A DNA stretch of 64,000 bases from Armatimonadota bacterium (GCA_018268375.1 JAFDWS010000003.1:1-64000); one strand, 5' to 3'. Positions 51,359-61,391 are shown, counted from the stretch's first letter. Program-made: numbers and translations. The notes: a model not told the origin generated them from the sequence alone.

Positions 51359-54231
51359 TCTGCAGCCTCCTCATCAAAAGGTGAATCGCTACCGGAATTC
51401 GTCGCGGACCTTCGGCACACGTCCCCAAAGAGGCATGTCTCGCAGTGCTTGCCTGGCGTTGCCCTCGCATCGGCCGACTCAAGCGCCCTGACCGACTCCT
51501 TCAACCGCTCCTTTACGCTTCGGTTAAAGCTGTCCTTGGAGGTCGAAATGCCGGCGTTGGTGAGGCCAGCGTCGTGGCGGCTGGGAACTCGAGCGCTTCC
51601 CGTGGGCAGGCTTGCGATCACTCTGCGCCCGAATCCGCCATCGACCTCAATTCCCGTACCCTTGGGCCCCATCGCGACCTGAGACAGCAGAACGATGCCC
51701 AGTTCAAAAGCGCCGGGGTCGGCATCGAACCCGTTCGAAAGCTCATTGACGCCAGCGTCGCTGGGTAGGTACACCTGAGCGACCGAGACACCATTGATCT
51801 TGTAGATTCCTGCCAGTCGGTCAATGAACCTTTTGGTTTGACCATCAAGCTTGAATTCGTTCTTCAGGCCATGCTCATTGAGGGCGACGTCAGCGAACAC
51901 GGACCCCTCGTCCCTTGGCCAAACCTGGCGGGCGGCAAACTCTCGGTCGGCCCACTCCTCGATGTACCTTTCTCCCGTGGCTTGCAGCAAGGCGTATTCC
52001 CACGACTCGAGCCGGCCGCTGAACCGGTCGAGCAAGGCATTGAGTTCTCCGCGAAGTCGGACCGACGCTTCCTCGCGCGATGGCGCCTCGACGAGACGCG
52101 CCCGGCGTGGGATGTCGAGCAGGGCGCCAAATCCGCGGCCCAGCGCGGGCACCCTCAACCGGAGCCTGTACCTGAATGCCGAGTGGAACGGGCAGACCAA
52201 GACGTGAGCGAGCTCGGCTGGCGATGCGCCTTCATCCCAGTCGGGATGCAAGAGCGCTACCGCGCGCGGGTCGGTCGCCTTCTCGAGGGCGGGCCATTCG
52301 CGCGGTCCCTCAAGCCCATTTCGGAGCGCGAGGTCCGGCGACAAGTTGCATTCGGCAAGTGGCGGCGCGGGCACGCCCCGGGGATAGTTACGGCGCTCGA
52401 CCTTGCCTCCGAGGGCCCGGTCCAACTCTTCTAAGTAATACGCCGGCACATTGTCCCGGTCGTCGTTCGTCAGCGGATAGCTCAAGGCCAGGTGATGAGT
52501 GACCGACGCACAGAGCCGGACAAAGTCGTCCCGCTCACGTCGAGCCTCGTCTTTCGAGTCCTGGAGCCGGATACCAAGCAAATCGCCAAGTTCCCGACGG
52601 TCGTCGTCATCGAGCAGCGGGTCTTCTCGGCGACGCCTTGGCATAGAGCCCTCGAGCATGCCCAGCACGAACAGCACACGGACTTCCGGCAAGGAGTCGT
52701 AGTTCGTCGTGACACGTACGCCGGACTTTGGGCTTTCGAACGTCACGGTCTCCGCCTTCCAAATCTCCTCCGCGATAGAGATGAACCGGCTGAGAGGCAT
52801 TTCATTCTGCCCAGCTTGATCGTAGATGAACGCGTGGTCGGCCAGAGAGCGCTGGAGAACCGCCTGGGCGCGCATGTCCCTCGCGGAAACGTCTGGATCC
52901 TTGCCCATCGTGTCGGCAAGGCCCGTCTCGCCGACGATCTGCCGGAGACTCTCGAGCCAAGCCGACAGGCTCTTGTGGCTACGGGCATGTTCGCGCCTCC
53001 AGGAAAGCAGTGAACGTAGCCACTCTAGGTTCGCGCCGTCCGTCTCAGCCCAGACCTCGACCCGCTCCCATCGGTCGGTCGACTGCCCGCCTCCGAGGAG
53101 GACCGCTTCCATACCGACGTAGTCGTCCCTGCTGACATTGAAGTACTGGTTCTCGGCGAGCCTGAGGAGCTTTCTGGCGTCTGGGTGGGCCATGGTGGTC
53201 AGCATGCTCAAGACACTTGCCGCTAACCCGCAGGAGAGAAGAGGAACGGTCCGAGAAAAGTCGAGGGAAAGCCCGAAGCGAGCGGCCGCGTAAGACAGCA
53301 AGGGTGCATAGCTTTCGCTTTCGCGCGTCGTGATGCCGATCGACGACGCTGGAGTGCCTTCTTCGATGAGGGCCAAACACTCACGGACGACCCATTCGCA
53401 CTCGGAAAGGGGGTCGCTGCTCGTCGTGACCGAGACACGAGGGGCGTCGTCGGCTGTGAGCGGTGTGAAAAGGGCCTCATACCACCTCGAGCCTCCGACC
53501 ACCCGACGCTTGTACTTCTTCAATCGCGCGAGGGTTCGCTGTCCGTCGCGAAAGAGGTCTTCGCGGACGGGTACGAGGTCAACAAGCAATTGGACCTCGA
53601 CGCCGGAGGAAGCGAGCCACTCGAGCCAAGCGTCGTACAAGGGCTTCTCCTCATGCGCGGCCAGGACAACCAAATGGTTGAGTGGTGTGTCTTGATCGAG
53701 TTTTGCCCCCCAGCAAGCCTGGATCCGGTGCACCAGCGTTTCGCGTCGGGTGACGTCCATCGAATCCTGCACAAGGTCATGGATTTCGACCAATGCCTCG
53801 AGCTTCTCGGCGAGGGCAGTCGACGCCCTTGCCGCGACTGATCGGAGAAGAGGAGCGTCGACTCCGAAGACGGCGAGTTCGTCGAGCCTGTCCGAGAAGA
53901 GACGGTGGGTACCCTTTGTCGAAGCGGCCTCTGCCAGCGGCAAGGTGGGGTCAAGGTCCGCACAGGCGAGCGAAGCCATCGCATACCGCTGTGAACGGCT
54001 TGCAAGGCGCCGTTGCTCCATGCCGGCCATCCGCATCACCCTGCCGACCAGGTCTCCAAACGGCAGGAACTCAACGTCCTCCTTGTCTTGGCAAACGGTG
54101 TGGGCGGCGAGCAGCCTCGCATCGTCATAGGCGGTGACGACCGAGCCTTCTCGGACGACGTCGGAAAGGGCTTCGCGCAGCCCCGCTCCTCCAGGTGGCA
54201 TGGCGACCACTTGAAGGCGGGCATCTGCCAT
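51355..54231 (-). CDS. addB: AddB-like protein with Fe-S cysteines
   Basis: 958 residues from the ATG at 54231. The long N-terminal part is a degenerate helicase without a Walker A. VCPFHSAFRYRLRL (about 680) plus HCETCLFGDVCRR near the C-terminus give the four cysteines of the AddB iron-sulfur cluster (one upstream Cys plus CX2CX5C). In place of the nuclease Asp-x-Lys motif, the region after KRFIDRLAGI reads VAQVYLPSD, so the PD-(D/E)XK site looks lost. Start: TAATAT lies 7 nt before the 54231 ATG; the more upstream codons lack homology. First gene of a four-gene operon. Confidence 0.82.
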   Translation of the reverse strand: MADARLQVVAMPPGGAGLREALSDVVREGSVVTAYDDARLLAAHTVCQDKEDVEFLPFGDLVGRVMRMAGMEQRRLASRSQRYAMASLACADLDPTLPLAEAASTKGTHRLFSDRLDELAVFGVDAPLLRSVAARASTALAEKLEALVEIHDLVQDSMDVTRRETLVHRIQACWGAKLDQDTPLNHLVVLAAHEEKPLYDAWLEWLASSGVEVQLLVDLVPVREDLFRDGQRTLARLKKYKRRVVGGSRWYEALFTPLTADDAPRVSVTTSSDPLSECEWVVRECLALIEEGTPASSIGITTRESESYAPLLSYAAARFGLSLDFSRTVPLLSCGLAASVLSMLTTMAHPDARKLLRLAENQYFNVSRDDYVGMEAVLLGGGQSTDRWERVEVWAETDGANLEWLRSLLSWRREHARSHKSLSAWLESLRQIVGETGLADTMGKDPDVSARDMRAQAVLQRSLADHAFIYDQAGQNEMPLSRFISIAEEIWKAETVTFESPKSGVRVTTNYDSLPEVRVLFVLGMLEGSMPRRRREDPLLDDDDRRELGDLLGIRLQDSKDEARRERDDFVRLCASVTHHLALSYPLTNDDRDNVPAYYLEELDRALGGKVERRNYPRGVPAPPLAECNLSPDLALRNGLEGPREWPALEKATDPRAVALLHPDWDEGASPAELAHVLVCPFHSAFRYRLRLRVPALGRGFGALLDIPRRARLVEAPSREEASVRLRGELNALLDRFSGRLESWEYALLQATGERYIEEWADREFAARQVWPRDEGSVFADVALNEHGLKNEFKLDGQTKRFIDRLAGIYKINGVSVAQVYLPSDAGVNELSNGFDADPGAFELGIVLLSQVAMGPKGTGIEVDGGFGRRVIASLPTGSARVPSRHDAGLTNAGISTSKDSFNRSVKERLKESVRALESADARATPGKHCETCLFGDVCRRSATNSGSDSPFDEEAAE

Positions 54232-54238
54232 AGTCGCC

Positions 54239-54244
54239 ATATTA
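54239..54244 (-). promoter_or_regulatory. -10 box for addB (leaderless)
   Basis: The minus strand reads TAATAT, ending 7 nt before the ATG at 54231. The divergent gene starts only 3 nt away on the other strand. Confidence 0.45.
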
Positions 54245-54246
54245 CT

Positions 54247-54843
54247 ATGCCGAGTGAGGGACGACCGATCTGGACACTGGGCCGGCAGCTGGTCGGCAAC
54301 ATTGTGCCTCTCCTGATCGCTCTTCCCCTGCTCGTCCTTGGGGGGATCAAAGCTCAGACCGAAGGGTTCTTTGGGCAAGCACTCTTGCTCCTTCTGGGAT
54401 CGGTTTCAGTGGCTTGGCTGGCGACCAACTTCATTGGCCTTGCTGGAGGTTGGGGCCTGAAGGCTGAGATGGGGCGTCGTCTCCACCAGGAGAGGCCGTT
54501 TGACAAGAGCGAGAAGCTGTTCGTTGGGTTCAGCCGGCCCCAGTTCAGCGGCTGGCTTGATCCTCACGAGGACGTCGGCTTCTTGATCATTCATGCCGAC
54601 CGCCTTGAGTTCTTCGGAGGTGGGCGTCGGGTTGAACTCTCAAAGTCCAACGTTGAGAAGATTCGGTTCAAGCCCAACATCCACACCTGGGTCGGTCTAG
54701 GAGGATGGACGGCGATCGAAGGGCAGGCAGACGGGACGCCCGTTCGAATGTTGGTCGAACCTCGAGAGCGTCCAACTCACCTTGGAAACGCAGTGCTTGG
54801 TCGCAGACTCAGAAAGCGGCTTGCAGAATGGCTTTCGGCTTGA
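54247..54843 (+). CDS. Hypothetical membrane protein, 198 residues
   Basis: No family recognised. Two membrane helices at about 13-35 (LVGNIVPLLIALPLLVLGGI) and 44-66 (ALLLLLGSVSVAWLATNFIG) are followed by a cytoplasmic domain with beta strands (VGFLIIHADRLEFFGGGRRV, EKIRFKPNIHTWVGLGG) suggesting a PH-like fold. It is divergent from addB with almost no spacer and ends one base before the convergent methyltransferase gene. Confidence 0.65.
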   Translation: MPSEGRPIWTLGRQLVGNIVPLLIALPLLVLGGIKAQTEGFFGQALLLLLGSVSVAWLATNFIGLAGGWGLKAEMGRRLHQERPFDKSEKLFVGFSRPQFSGWLDPHEDVGFLIIHADRLEFFGGGRRVELSKSNVEKIRFKPNIHTWVGLGGWTAIEGQADGTPVRMLVEPRERPTHLGNAVLGRRLRKRLAEWLSA

Positions 54844-54844
54844 G

Positions 54845-55585
54845 TCAGGCAGCCTTCTTGCCATGGCAGAACCCGCGGCAGTGAGCGATTTCGCGGGGCT
54901 GGTCCACAAGCTTCCAAACGCTCACGTCCGGAAAGCCTGCCGCGATCGTCATGAGCCCAAGGCAACTGACGGACGGCGCCCACCAGTTGGTCTCGTTGTT
55001 CCCATACTCGTTGTTCGGATAGAACTCCATGACGGGCTGAGCCCCGGAATAGCCGTTGCCGAGTCCACCCTGGTAGGGGCTGAAGTCGTCGAGAATGGCT
55101 GTCTCGACAAAGATCTCGCCGTCACAGATGCTTGAGAGGACGTCCAGCGCGAGCAGGGGATAGCGGAGGTGATAGAGGGTGCCGAAGAAGAAGACCACGT
55201 CAAAGCGGCCCAACTCGTCTTCCGTCGCGTTGTAGACGGACAGCTCACGCCGTTGGCAGACCTCTTCCGAGTACCCGAAGGCTCCACGGCACAAGTCGAA
55301 CGTCTCCCAAGCATGCCGGTCCTTGTTCTCGAGCAGGCCGAGATAGTCGCTGAAATCGTCGATCGCCACGACCTGGCTCGCGCCCCTCTTGAGGGCTTCA
55401 AAGCTCCAGAACCCGTCCCATGCCCCAACGTCGAGGACTCGCTTGCCAGTCAGGTCTTCGGGGATCCTGTATGCCTCGGGCGACAGCGGTGCCCAGCCGG
55501 GGGTCGTGATTCCTCCAGGAAGCTCGATCCTGTGGTACCAGAACGGGAAGGAGTCGACTTGAGCCTGAAGGTCGATCGTCTGCAT
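54845..55585 (-). CDS. SAM-dependent methyltransferase, CmoB-like
   Basis: 246 residues. Motif I VLDVGAWDGFWSFEALKRGA is the class I SAM site. FPFWYHRIELPGG and FGTLYHLRYPLLALD match the CmoB/DUF1698-like group, and NNETNWWAPSVSCLGLM is also typical. CmoB itself modifies tRNA wobble uridine, but many relatives act on sugars or natural products. It lies beside three GT41 genes and a flagellin, so modification of the flagellin glycan is a reasonable guess. It is divergent from them, with 91 nt between. Confidence 0.78.
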   Translation of the reverse strand: MQTIDLQAQVDSFPFWYHRIELPGGITTPGWAPLSPEAYRIPEDLTGKRVLDVGAWDGFWSFEALKRGASQVVAIDDFSDYLGLLENKDRHAWETFDLCRGAFGYSEEVCQRRELSVYNATEDELGRFDVVFFFGTLYHLRYPLLALDVLSSICDGEIFVETAILDDFSPYQGGLGNGYSGAQPVMEFYPNNEYGNNETNWWAPSVSCLGLMTIAAGFPDVSVWKLVDQPREIAHCRGFCHGKKAA

Positions 55586-55676
55586 AGGTCAATTCTCGGC
55601 CCCTGGGTGAATTACCTGCAGCACTTCAGGTTTCTAGCCTACAAACTTCGACCGAAATGCCAAGAATCAGGGCAGG

Positions 55677-57419
55677 ATGTCCGTCGCGCACATCGCTTTG
55701 GATCCGCTCGCGGAAGCGGTTCAGCTGCACTGCTCTGGCCAGACAGAGGCGGCCGAGGCGCTCTACAGGTCGGTTCTTGAACACACGCCGAACCGTCCCC
55801 GGGCGGCTCAGTATCTCGGTGTTTTGCTGTTCCAAGGGAACCGCCGCCAAGAAGGTCTCGCACTGTTGCGCCGCTCCGTCGAGGTCAATCCGGGAGATGC
55901 AGAAGGTTGGAGCAATCTCGGCAATGCCCTACGCGTCACCGAAGACCGCGGCGGCGCTATCCAGGCCCTCCAGAAGGCGATTGAACTCGACCCCCGGAAC
56001 GCTGCTGCCTATTGCACTCTCAGCGCCTGCTTGCGCCATCCTGGTTCGCTGATCGCCTCCATCGAGGCGGCACGGGCCGCTGTACGACTCCAGCCGCAGA
56101 TGCCCCAGGCCCACTGTAACCTTGGCCTGGCCCTGCTGGACTTGGGCGATGTCAAGGCGGCCGTCTCTGCCTTTGAACAAGCACGCTATATCGCGCCGCA
56201 GTTCGTAGAGGCTCTCCAGGGCCTCCTCTTCGCCGCCCACTACTCGGAGCGCCACAGCGCTGCCGACATTTGCTCAATCGCACGCGAGTTTGAACTCCTC
56301 TCGCAGCGGCAGGCAGGATTCAGCCGTATCGGAGTGAGCGTGGTCGGCTTTGTCTCCGGAGACTTCAAGCAGCATCCGGTCGCTTACTTCCTTGAACCCC
56401 TTCTGAGAGGGCTCGCAGACCGGGACATCAAGGCGATCCTCTACTCGAGCTCCACAAAGAGCGATTCCTGGACTGACCGGCTGATCGCCGCCGGTGGAGA
56501 ACTGGTCTCTATCGCTGACATGGGCACACCTCAGGTCTTGCAGCAGATTCGAGACGATGGCGTCGACGTCCTGATCGACCTGGCCGGCCACACGGCCAAC
56601 AACAGGTGGGACATCTTCGCCAACCGGGCAGCACCGGTGCAAGCATCTTGGCTCGGCTATTCAGGGACGACCGGCCTTCCGAACATGGATCTCCTCCTTG
56701 CGGACGAGGCGACGGTGCCTTCGGGCGATGAGCGCTTTTACACCGAAGCTGTCGTGAGACTTCCGCAAAGCTTGTTCTGCTTTGACCCGGCGAGGCTGCC
56801 AAGCCCATCCGGGAACCTTCCCAGCGTGGCTAAGGGGCACGTCACCTTCGGCTCGTTCAACAATGTCTCGAAGCTCAGCCCGAAGACGGTCGCCCTGTGG
56901 TCGCAAGTCCTGACCGCGGTTCCGGAATCAGTCATGCGAGTGAAATCCTTCCATCTCTCTGAGCAGGGCGTGGCCGATCGCCTCCTCCGGCTCTTTGCCC
57001 AGAACGGTGTCAGTTCAGACAGGATCGAGGTTCGGGGTTGGACTCCGGAGGGCGCCCAGTTCGCAGATTACAACGAAGTCGACATTGCACTCGATAGCCA
57101 CCCCTATTCGGGAGCCACAACGACGATCGAGGCCCTGGCGATGGGTGTGCCTGTCGTGAGCTTGACTGGCGACCGGTACGCGTCGCGCATGTCTCATAGC
57201 CTGATGACTGCGGTCGGAAGAGGCGAATGGTCGTGCGAAACGGACGAGCAGTTCGTCGACACCGCCGTCTCTCTCGCCAGTGACCCGGTTGCCTTGACGC
57301 AGATTCGTAGCAGCTTGAGAGGAGAGGTCGAGGCGTCACCCCTCTGCGACCACGAGGCCTACACCGAAGCGTTTCTGAGTGCACTGGTTGGCGGCAAGGA
57401 AATGAGAAAAGGGGCCTGA
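55677..57419 (+). CDS. TPR/GT41 O-GlcNAc transferase-like protein 1
   Basis: 580 residues. Residues 1-205 are about five TPRs (WSNLGNALRVTEDRGGAIQ). The GT41 catalytic domain begins VVGFVSGDFKQHPVAYF with the catalytic-type histidine. DVLIDLAGHTANNRWDIFA, VQASWLGYSGTTGLPNMD and FGSFNNVSKLSP (lysine of the UDP site) follow, then DIALDSHPYSGATTTIEALA. These match the SPINDLY/OGT family that puts GlcNAc or fucose on Ser/Thr. First of three tandem genes pointing at flagellin. Start: ATG 55677 with GGCAGG just upstream. Confidence 0.92.
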   Translation: MSVAHIALDPLAEAVQLHCSGQTEAAEALYRSVLEHTPNRPRAAQYLGVLLFQGNRRQEGLALLRRSVEVNPGDAEGWSNLGNALRVTEDRGGAIQALQKAIELDPRNAAAYCTLSACLRHPGSLIASIEAARAAVRLQPQMPQAHCNLGLALLDLGDVKAAVSAFEQARYIAPQFVEALQGLLFAAHYSERHSAADICSIAREFELLSQRQAGFSRIGVSVVGFVSGDFKQHPVAYFLEPLLRGLADRDIKAILYSSSTKSDSWTDRLIAAGGELVSIADMGTPQVLQQIRDDGVDVLIDLAGHTANNRWDIFANRAAPVQASWLGYSGTTGLPNMDLLLADEATVPSGDERFYTEAVVRLPQSLFCFDPARLPSPSGNLPSVAKGHVTFGSFNNVSKLSPKTVALWSQVLTAVPESVMRVKSFHLSEQGVADRLLRLFAQNGVSSDRIEVRGWTPEGAQFADYNEVDIALDSHPYSGATTTIEALAMGVPVVSLTGDRYASRMSHSLMTAVGRGEWSCETDEQFVDTAVSLASDPVALTQIRSSLRGEVEASPLCDHEAYTEAFLSALVGGKEMRKGA

Positions 57420-57421
57420 AA

Positions 57422-59509
57422 ATGAGCAAGCTGTTGAAACAAGCCATGGGTAACGCTGCCGCGCTGCGGCCCGGGGGCGCTGCGCCCGACCTGAGCGCGC
57501 TGATTGAAAGAGCACTGGACGAGCACCAGAAGGGGAACCTTGGAGCGGCCGCCATGCTCTATGGACAGATCCTTGATCGCGATCCAGATAACTTTGACGC
57601 TCAACACCTGTTGGGCGTCGCCGCCTATCAGTCTGGCAATCACAGCGAAGCGCTTGACCTTTTGACGAAGGCGATCAAAGTCCACCCCGGTGCTGCCGAC
57701 GCGTACTCGAACCGGAGTGCAGTATTCATGGCCCTTGGTCGGTTCGAAGAGGCTCTAACAGATTGCCTCATGGCGCTCCAGATCGCCCCTGGCAGCCCTG
57801 ACGTCGAATTCAATGCGGGCAATGCCTTGGCCATGCTTGGTCGCCGTGAGGAGGCCGTGGAGCACTATCGCCGAGCCTTGGCGACACGGCCCTTCTTCGT
57901 GGCATGTCTCACGAACCTCGGAAGCGAGCTTCTGGATCTTGATCAACTGGAGGAGGCACGCGAACTGCTTGAGAAAGCGATCGAACAGGACGCGCATCAC
58001 ACGAAGGCCCTTCTGAACCTTGGCGTGTATTACCAACAGATCGGCCGGCCCGACATGGCCAAGAGGTACATGGAGGAGGCGGTCAAGGTCGAACCCCGCT
58101 ATTCGCGCGCACACGCCAATCTTTCCAACCTTGCCCTTTCGCACGGCGACGTGACGAGTGCACTGCGCTCCGGACTGTCCGCGGTAGCCCACGGCGCAAA
58201 CACCACCGAGGGCCACAACTGCCTCGGCAATGTTTACCGAGCGATGGGCATGCCCCGCGAGGCGTGTGTAGAGTTCGAAGCGGCCATCGGAGCCGACCCG
58301 TCGGCGACGGCGTGCCACAGCAACCTTGTCTTGTCCATGTTGGCTGATCCCACTCGGACACGAGAGCAGATCGGGCGCGAAGCTGTTCGGTACGGCACAC
58401 TTCACGCTCCCTGGCGCCCAGCGCCTCCTCGTCCTTCAGGATCACCAGAGCGGATCGGCTTCGTCTCTCCAGACTTTCGAACCCATCCAGTGGGCTTCTT
58501 CCTCGAGCCCCTGCTGGCCAATTGGAAGGGCCCCGACGTGGTGCTCTATTCCAACTCGCGGCAGGAGGACGGCCAGACGAGGAAGCTCAGGTCTCTGACT
58601 TCGGAATGGCGTGACATCCGGCACCTCGACTCGGCTCAAGCCTCCGAGCTCGTGAGGCAAGACGGGATCGACATCCTCATCGACTTGGCTGGCCACACGG
58701 CGGACGGGCGCCTTGATGTTTTCGCACAACGGCCCGCACCTGTCCAACTTTCTTGGCTGGGTTACAGCGGCACGACGGGGCTGAGCCAATTCGACGCCCT
58801 CATCGCTGACCCGACCGTTATTCCGGTTGCCCACGAAGACGACTACTCGGAGCCGATTTATCGGCTGCCCCACAGCTTTGCCTGCTTGTACGACCTTGGC
58901 GCGCCCGATTTGGACAGGCCGAAACAATCTGCCGGGCCGGTGACGTTCGGCTCGTTCAACGCCACTTCAAAGGTCAATAGTGTGGTCGTAGAGGCTTGGT
59001 CGAGAATTCTGGCCGAAGTGGAAGGATCCCGCCTGCTGCTCAAGAACATTTACTTTGGGGACGAGACGGTCCGCCAGCACTACGCCCGGGCGTTCGAGAG
59101 CAACGGGCTCGACGCGGACAGGCTCACCTTCGTGGGCCAGACTTCGCGCGAGGCCCACTGGGAAGACATCGTCCGTGCCGACATCGCCCTCGACAGCTTC
59201 CCTTACACCGGTGCGACGACAGCTCTGGACTGCCTCTGGATGGGGGTTCCCATGGTGACCCTTTTGGGAGAGCATTACGCGGCTCGCATGGCGGCATCGT
59301 TCATCCGGACCGCGGGTCATCCCGAACTGGTCACGAATTCAGTCGAGGACTATGTTGCGACAGCGGTCGCCCTCGCCCGCGACCCAGTTGGGTTGGGCGC
59401 AGTCCGGTCGAGCTTGCGTTCGAAAATCATGGACAGTCCCCTCGGTGACGCGGAAGGGTTCTCTCGCGACTTCATAGGCCTCTTGCTTGAGATTTGGGGC
59501 AACAGATGA
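57422..59509 (+). CDS. TPR/GT41 O-GlcNAc transferase-like protein 2
   Basis: 695 residues, the longest of the three. About seven TPRs fill 25-310 (FDAQHLLGVAAYQSGNHSEA, AYSNRSAVFMALGRFEEALT). GT41 signatures: IGFVSPDFRTHPVGFFLEPL, DILIDLAGHTADGRLDVFAQ, LGYSGTTGLSQFDALIADP, FGSFNATSKVN and DIALDSFPYTGATTALD. All catalytic positions seem kept. It starts two bases after the stop of protein 1, so it is translated from the same message. The extra TPRs suggest a different partner or acceptor. Confidence 0.92.
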   Translation: MSKLLKQAMGNAAALRPGGAAPDLSALIERALDEHQKGNLGAAAMLYGQILDRDPDNFDAQHLLGVAAYQSGNHSEALDLLTKAIKVHPGAADAYSNRSAVFMALGRFEEALTDCLMALQIAPGSPDVEFNAGNALAMLGRREEAVEHYRRALATRPFFVACLTNLGSELLDLDQLEEARELLEKAIEQDAHHTKALLNLGVYYQQIGRPDMAKRYMEEAVKVEPRYSRAHANLSNLALSHGDVTSALRSGLSAVAHGANTTEGHNCLGNVYRAMGMPREACVEFEAAIGADPSATACHSNLVLSMLADPTRTREQIGREAVRYGTLHAPWRPAPPRPSGSPERIGFVSPDFRTHPVGFFLEPLLANWKGPDVVLYSNSRQEDGQTRKLRSLTSEWRDIRHLDSAQASELVRQDGIDILIDLAGHTADGRLDVFAQRPAPVQLSWLGYSGTTGLSQFDALIADPTVIPVAHEDDYSEPIYRLPHSFACLYDLGAPDLDRPKQSAGPVTFGSFNATSKVNSVVVEAWSRILAEVEGSRLLLKNIYFGDETVRQHYARAFESNGLDADRLTFVGQTSREAHWEDIVRADIALDSFPYTGATTALDCLWMGVPMVTLLGEHYAARMAASFIRTAGHPELVTNSVEDYVATAVALARDPVGLGAVRSSLRSKIMDSPLGDAEGFSRDFIGLLLEIWGNR

Positions 59510-61335
59510 ACGCGGCTGCTCTTCATTACGCTGTCGCGGACTTCGAATCGGGCTTACGCGCTTACGAGGCCAAGCGGTACGACGAGGCGCTTGCCCTGCT
59601 CTCGGATGTGACGGCCAGCGATCCCTCGCACATTGAGGCGAGGCACGTGCTCGCCCTCACACAGCGTGCCCTCAAGATGCTTGACGCTGCGGCAGTCAAT
59701 CTCTCGGAGGTCATTCGATGTCAACCCAAGAACGCCGAAGCCTGGAGCAATTTCGGCGCGATCCTCCGTGAGTCTGGGCGGTTGTTCGAGGCATTGGAGG
59801 CACTTGAAGCCTCCCTGGAATTTGATCCCAAGAGCGCCCTGGCACAAAACAATATCGGGACTGTGTTGCTCGACCTTGGTCGCGTTGAAGAGGCGCGGGA
59901 CGCCTTTCAGCGCGCGATCAATCTGCGGCCCGACTATCCAGATGCGCTGGCCAACCTTGGCAGAGCCCTTTTCGAGTGCGGCGACGTCGCCTCAGCCCGG
60001 CAAGTGACCCGGTCGGCTTTGGCGCTGAATCCGGATCATTGCGAGGCCCTCAATGGGCTCTCGTTTGTCTGCGCGGCGATCGGAGACGTCGAGTCTGCCC
60101 TCGGGCACCTGGAGGCTGCAGCCGAGCTTGATCCCACGAATGGCCGAATTCAATCCAACGTTCAGCTACGGAGCCTCGCCATGGATTCGCTCACAGCGGC
60201 GCAGATCCGTGACAGAGCCGAAGCCTGGGGGCGGGCCCAGGGGCCGAGCCGCCGAGGAAGCCTTTCGCCAAATTCCATCGCGACTATCGGTTTCGTCTCT
60301 TCGGACTTGAGGCAACACCCGGTCGGGCTCTTCGCCGAACCCGTCATTGCTCATCTTGGAAATGAGTTCCGTGTCGTTTGCTACTCGAGCAAGCCACACC
60401 ATGACGCCGTCACAGAGCGAATCAAAGGCTCGGTCGCGGAGTGGCGCGACATCGCAAAGCAAGACGCGTCAAGGGTGGCAGACCAGATTGCCGCCGACGG
60501 CGTCGATCTCTTGATTGACCTGTCAGGGCACACTGCCGACAACCGGCTCGACGTGTTCGCCCTGAAGCCGGCGCCGCTTCAGATGACCTGGCTGGGCTAC
60601 TCGGGCACGACGGGGTTGCCCCAAATGGACTTCCTCCTCGCGGATCCCGTGGTTGTTCCGGAGGAACACGAGGCACTTTATTCCGAGCGGGTCGTCCGGA
60701 TGCCGCACTCGTTTGCATGCTCGTTCCTCGAACCCCGAGACTTGCCTCGGGCCCAGAATAAAGGCGGAGTCGTCTTCGGGGTCTTTAATAACCCAAGCAA
60801 GTTTTCACGCTCCTGCTACAGGATGTGGGCCGAAATTCTCCGCCGACAGCCAGGTTCGAGGCTCCTCTTCAAGTACCAGTTGTCGGGGGACCGCTGGGTT
60901 CAGCGACAGCTCCTTGCCAAGTTCGACGCCGAAGGCATCGCCACCGACCGCATTGACTTCTCTCCCTATGTGTCCCAGGATCGGCATTTGGAGATCTTGG
61001 CGGGGGTCGACCTTGCCCTCGACACGTTCCCCTACTCGGGAGCGACGACGACCCTCGATTGCCTTATCGCCGGCACGCCTGTCGTCACATTGACGGGCGG
61101 CCGCTATTCGGCCAGAATGTCGGCCAGCTTTATGACGGCCCTGGGCGTCACCGACACGGTTTGTCAAGACGAGTCGAACTACGTTGCCACCGCCTTGGAG
61201 CTAGCCAATGATCCGCTCCGGTTGAACGACATCAGGGATCGGATTCGACGCTCCTGGAAAGGTTCGCCCTTGTGCGATGTCGCTCAGTTCCAGCTGGACT
61301 TTGCCGCACTTGTCCAGAGCCTGCCCGCCCTTTGA
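59506..61335 (+). CDS. TPR/GT41 O-GlcNAc transferase-like protein 3
   Basis: 609 residues from the ATG at 59506, which overlaps the previous stop (ATGA). About six TPRs (1-215: WSNFGAILRESGRLFEALEA, YPDALANLGRALFECGDVAS). GT41 signatures IGFVSSDLRQHPVGLFAEPV, DLLIDLSGHTADNRLDVFAL, GVFNNPSKFSRSCYRMW and DLALDTFPYSGATTTLDCLI. It ends 57 nt from the 3' end of the convergent flagellin gene, with a strong terminator between. Confidence 0.92.
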   Translation: MNAAALHYAVADFESGLRAYEAKRYDEALALLSDVTASDPSHIEARHVLALTQRALKMLDAAAVNLSEVIRCQPKNAEAWSNFGAILRESGRLFEALEALEASLEFDPKSALAQNNIGTVLLDLGRVEEARDAFQRAINLRPDYPDALANLGRALFECGDVASARQVTRSALALNPDHCEALNGLSFVCAAIGDVESALGHLEAAAELDPTNGRIQSNVQLRSLAMDSLTAAQIRDRAEAWGRAQGPSRRGSLSPNSIATIGFVSSDLRQHPVGLFAEPVIAHLGNEFRVVCYSSKPHHDAVTERIKGSVAEWRDIAKQDASRVADQIAADGVDLLIDLSGHTADNRLDVFALKPAPLQMTWLGYSGTTGLPQMDFLLADPVVVPEEHEALYSERVVRMPHSFACSFLEPRDLPRAQNKGGVVFGVFNNPSKFSRSCYRMWAEILRRQPGSRLLFKYQLSGDRWVQRQLLAKFDAEGIATDRIDFSPYVSQDRHLEILAGVDLALDTFPYSGATTTLDCLIAGTPVVTLTGGRYSARMSASFMTALGVTDTVCQDESNYVATALELANDPLRLNDIRDRIRRSWKGSPLCDVAQFQLDFAALVQSLPAL

Positions 61336-61341
61336 ATGCAA

Positions 61342-61368
61342 CGAACCCCGGGCTAGGCCCGGGGTTCG
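61342..61368. terminator. Bidirectional terminator between the GT41 operon and flagellin
   Basis: CGAACCCCGGGC (61342-61353) pairs perfectly with GCCCGGGGTTCG (61357-61368) around a 3-nt loop, placed between two converging genes. Confidence 0.85.
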
Positions 61369-61391
61369 AAGGTCGCTTGTCGGTCGGGATC

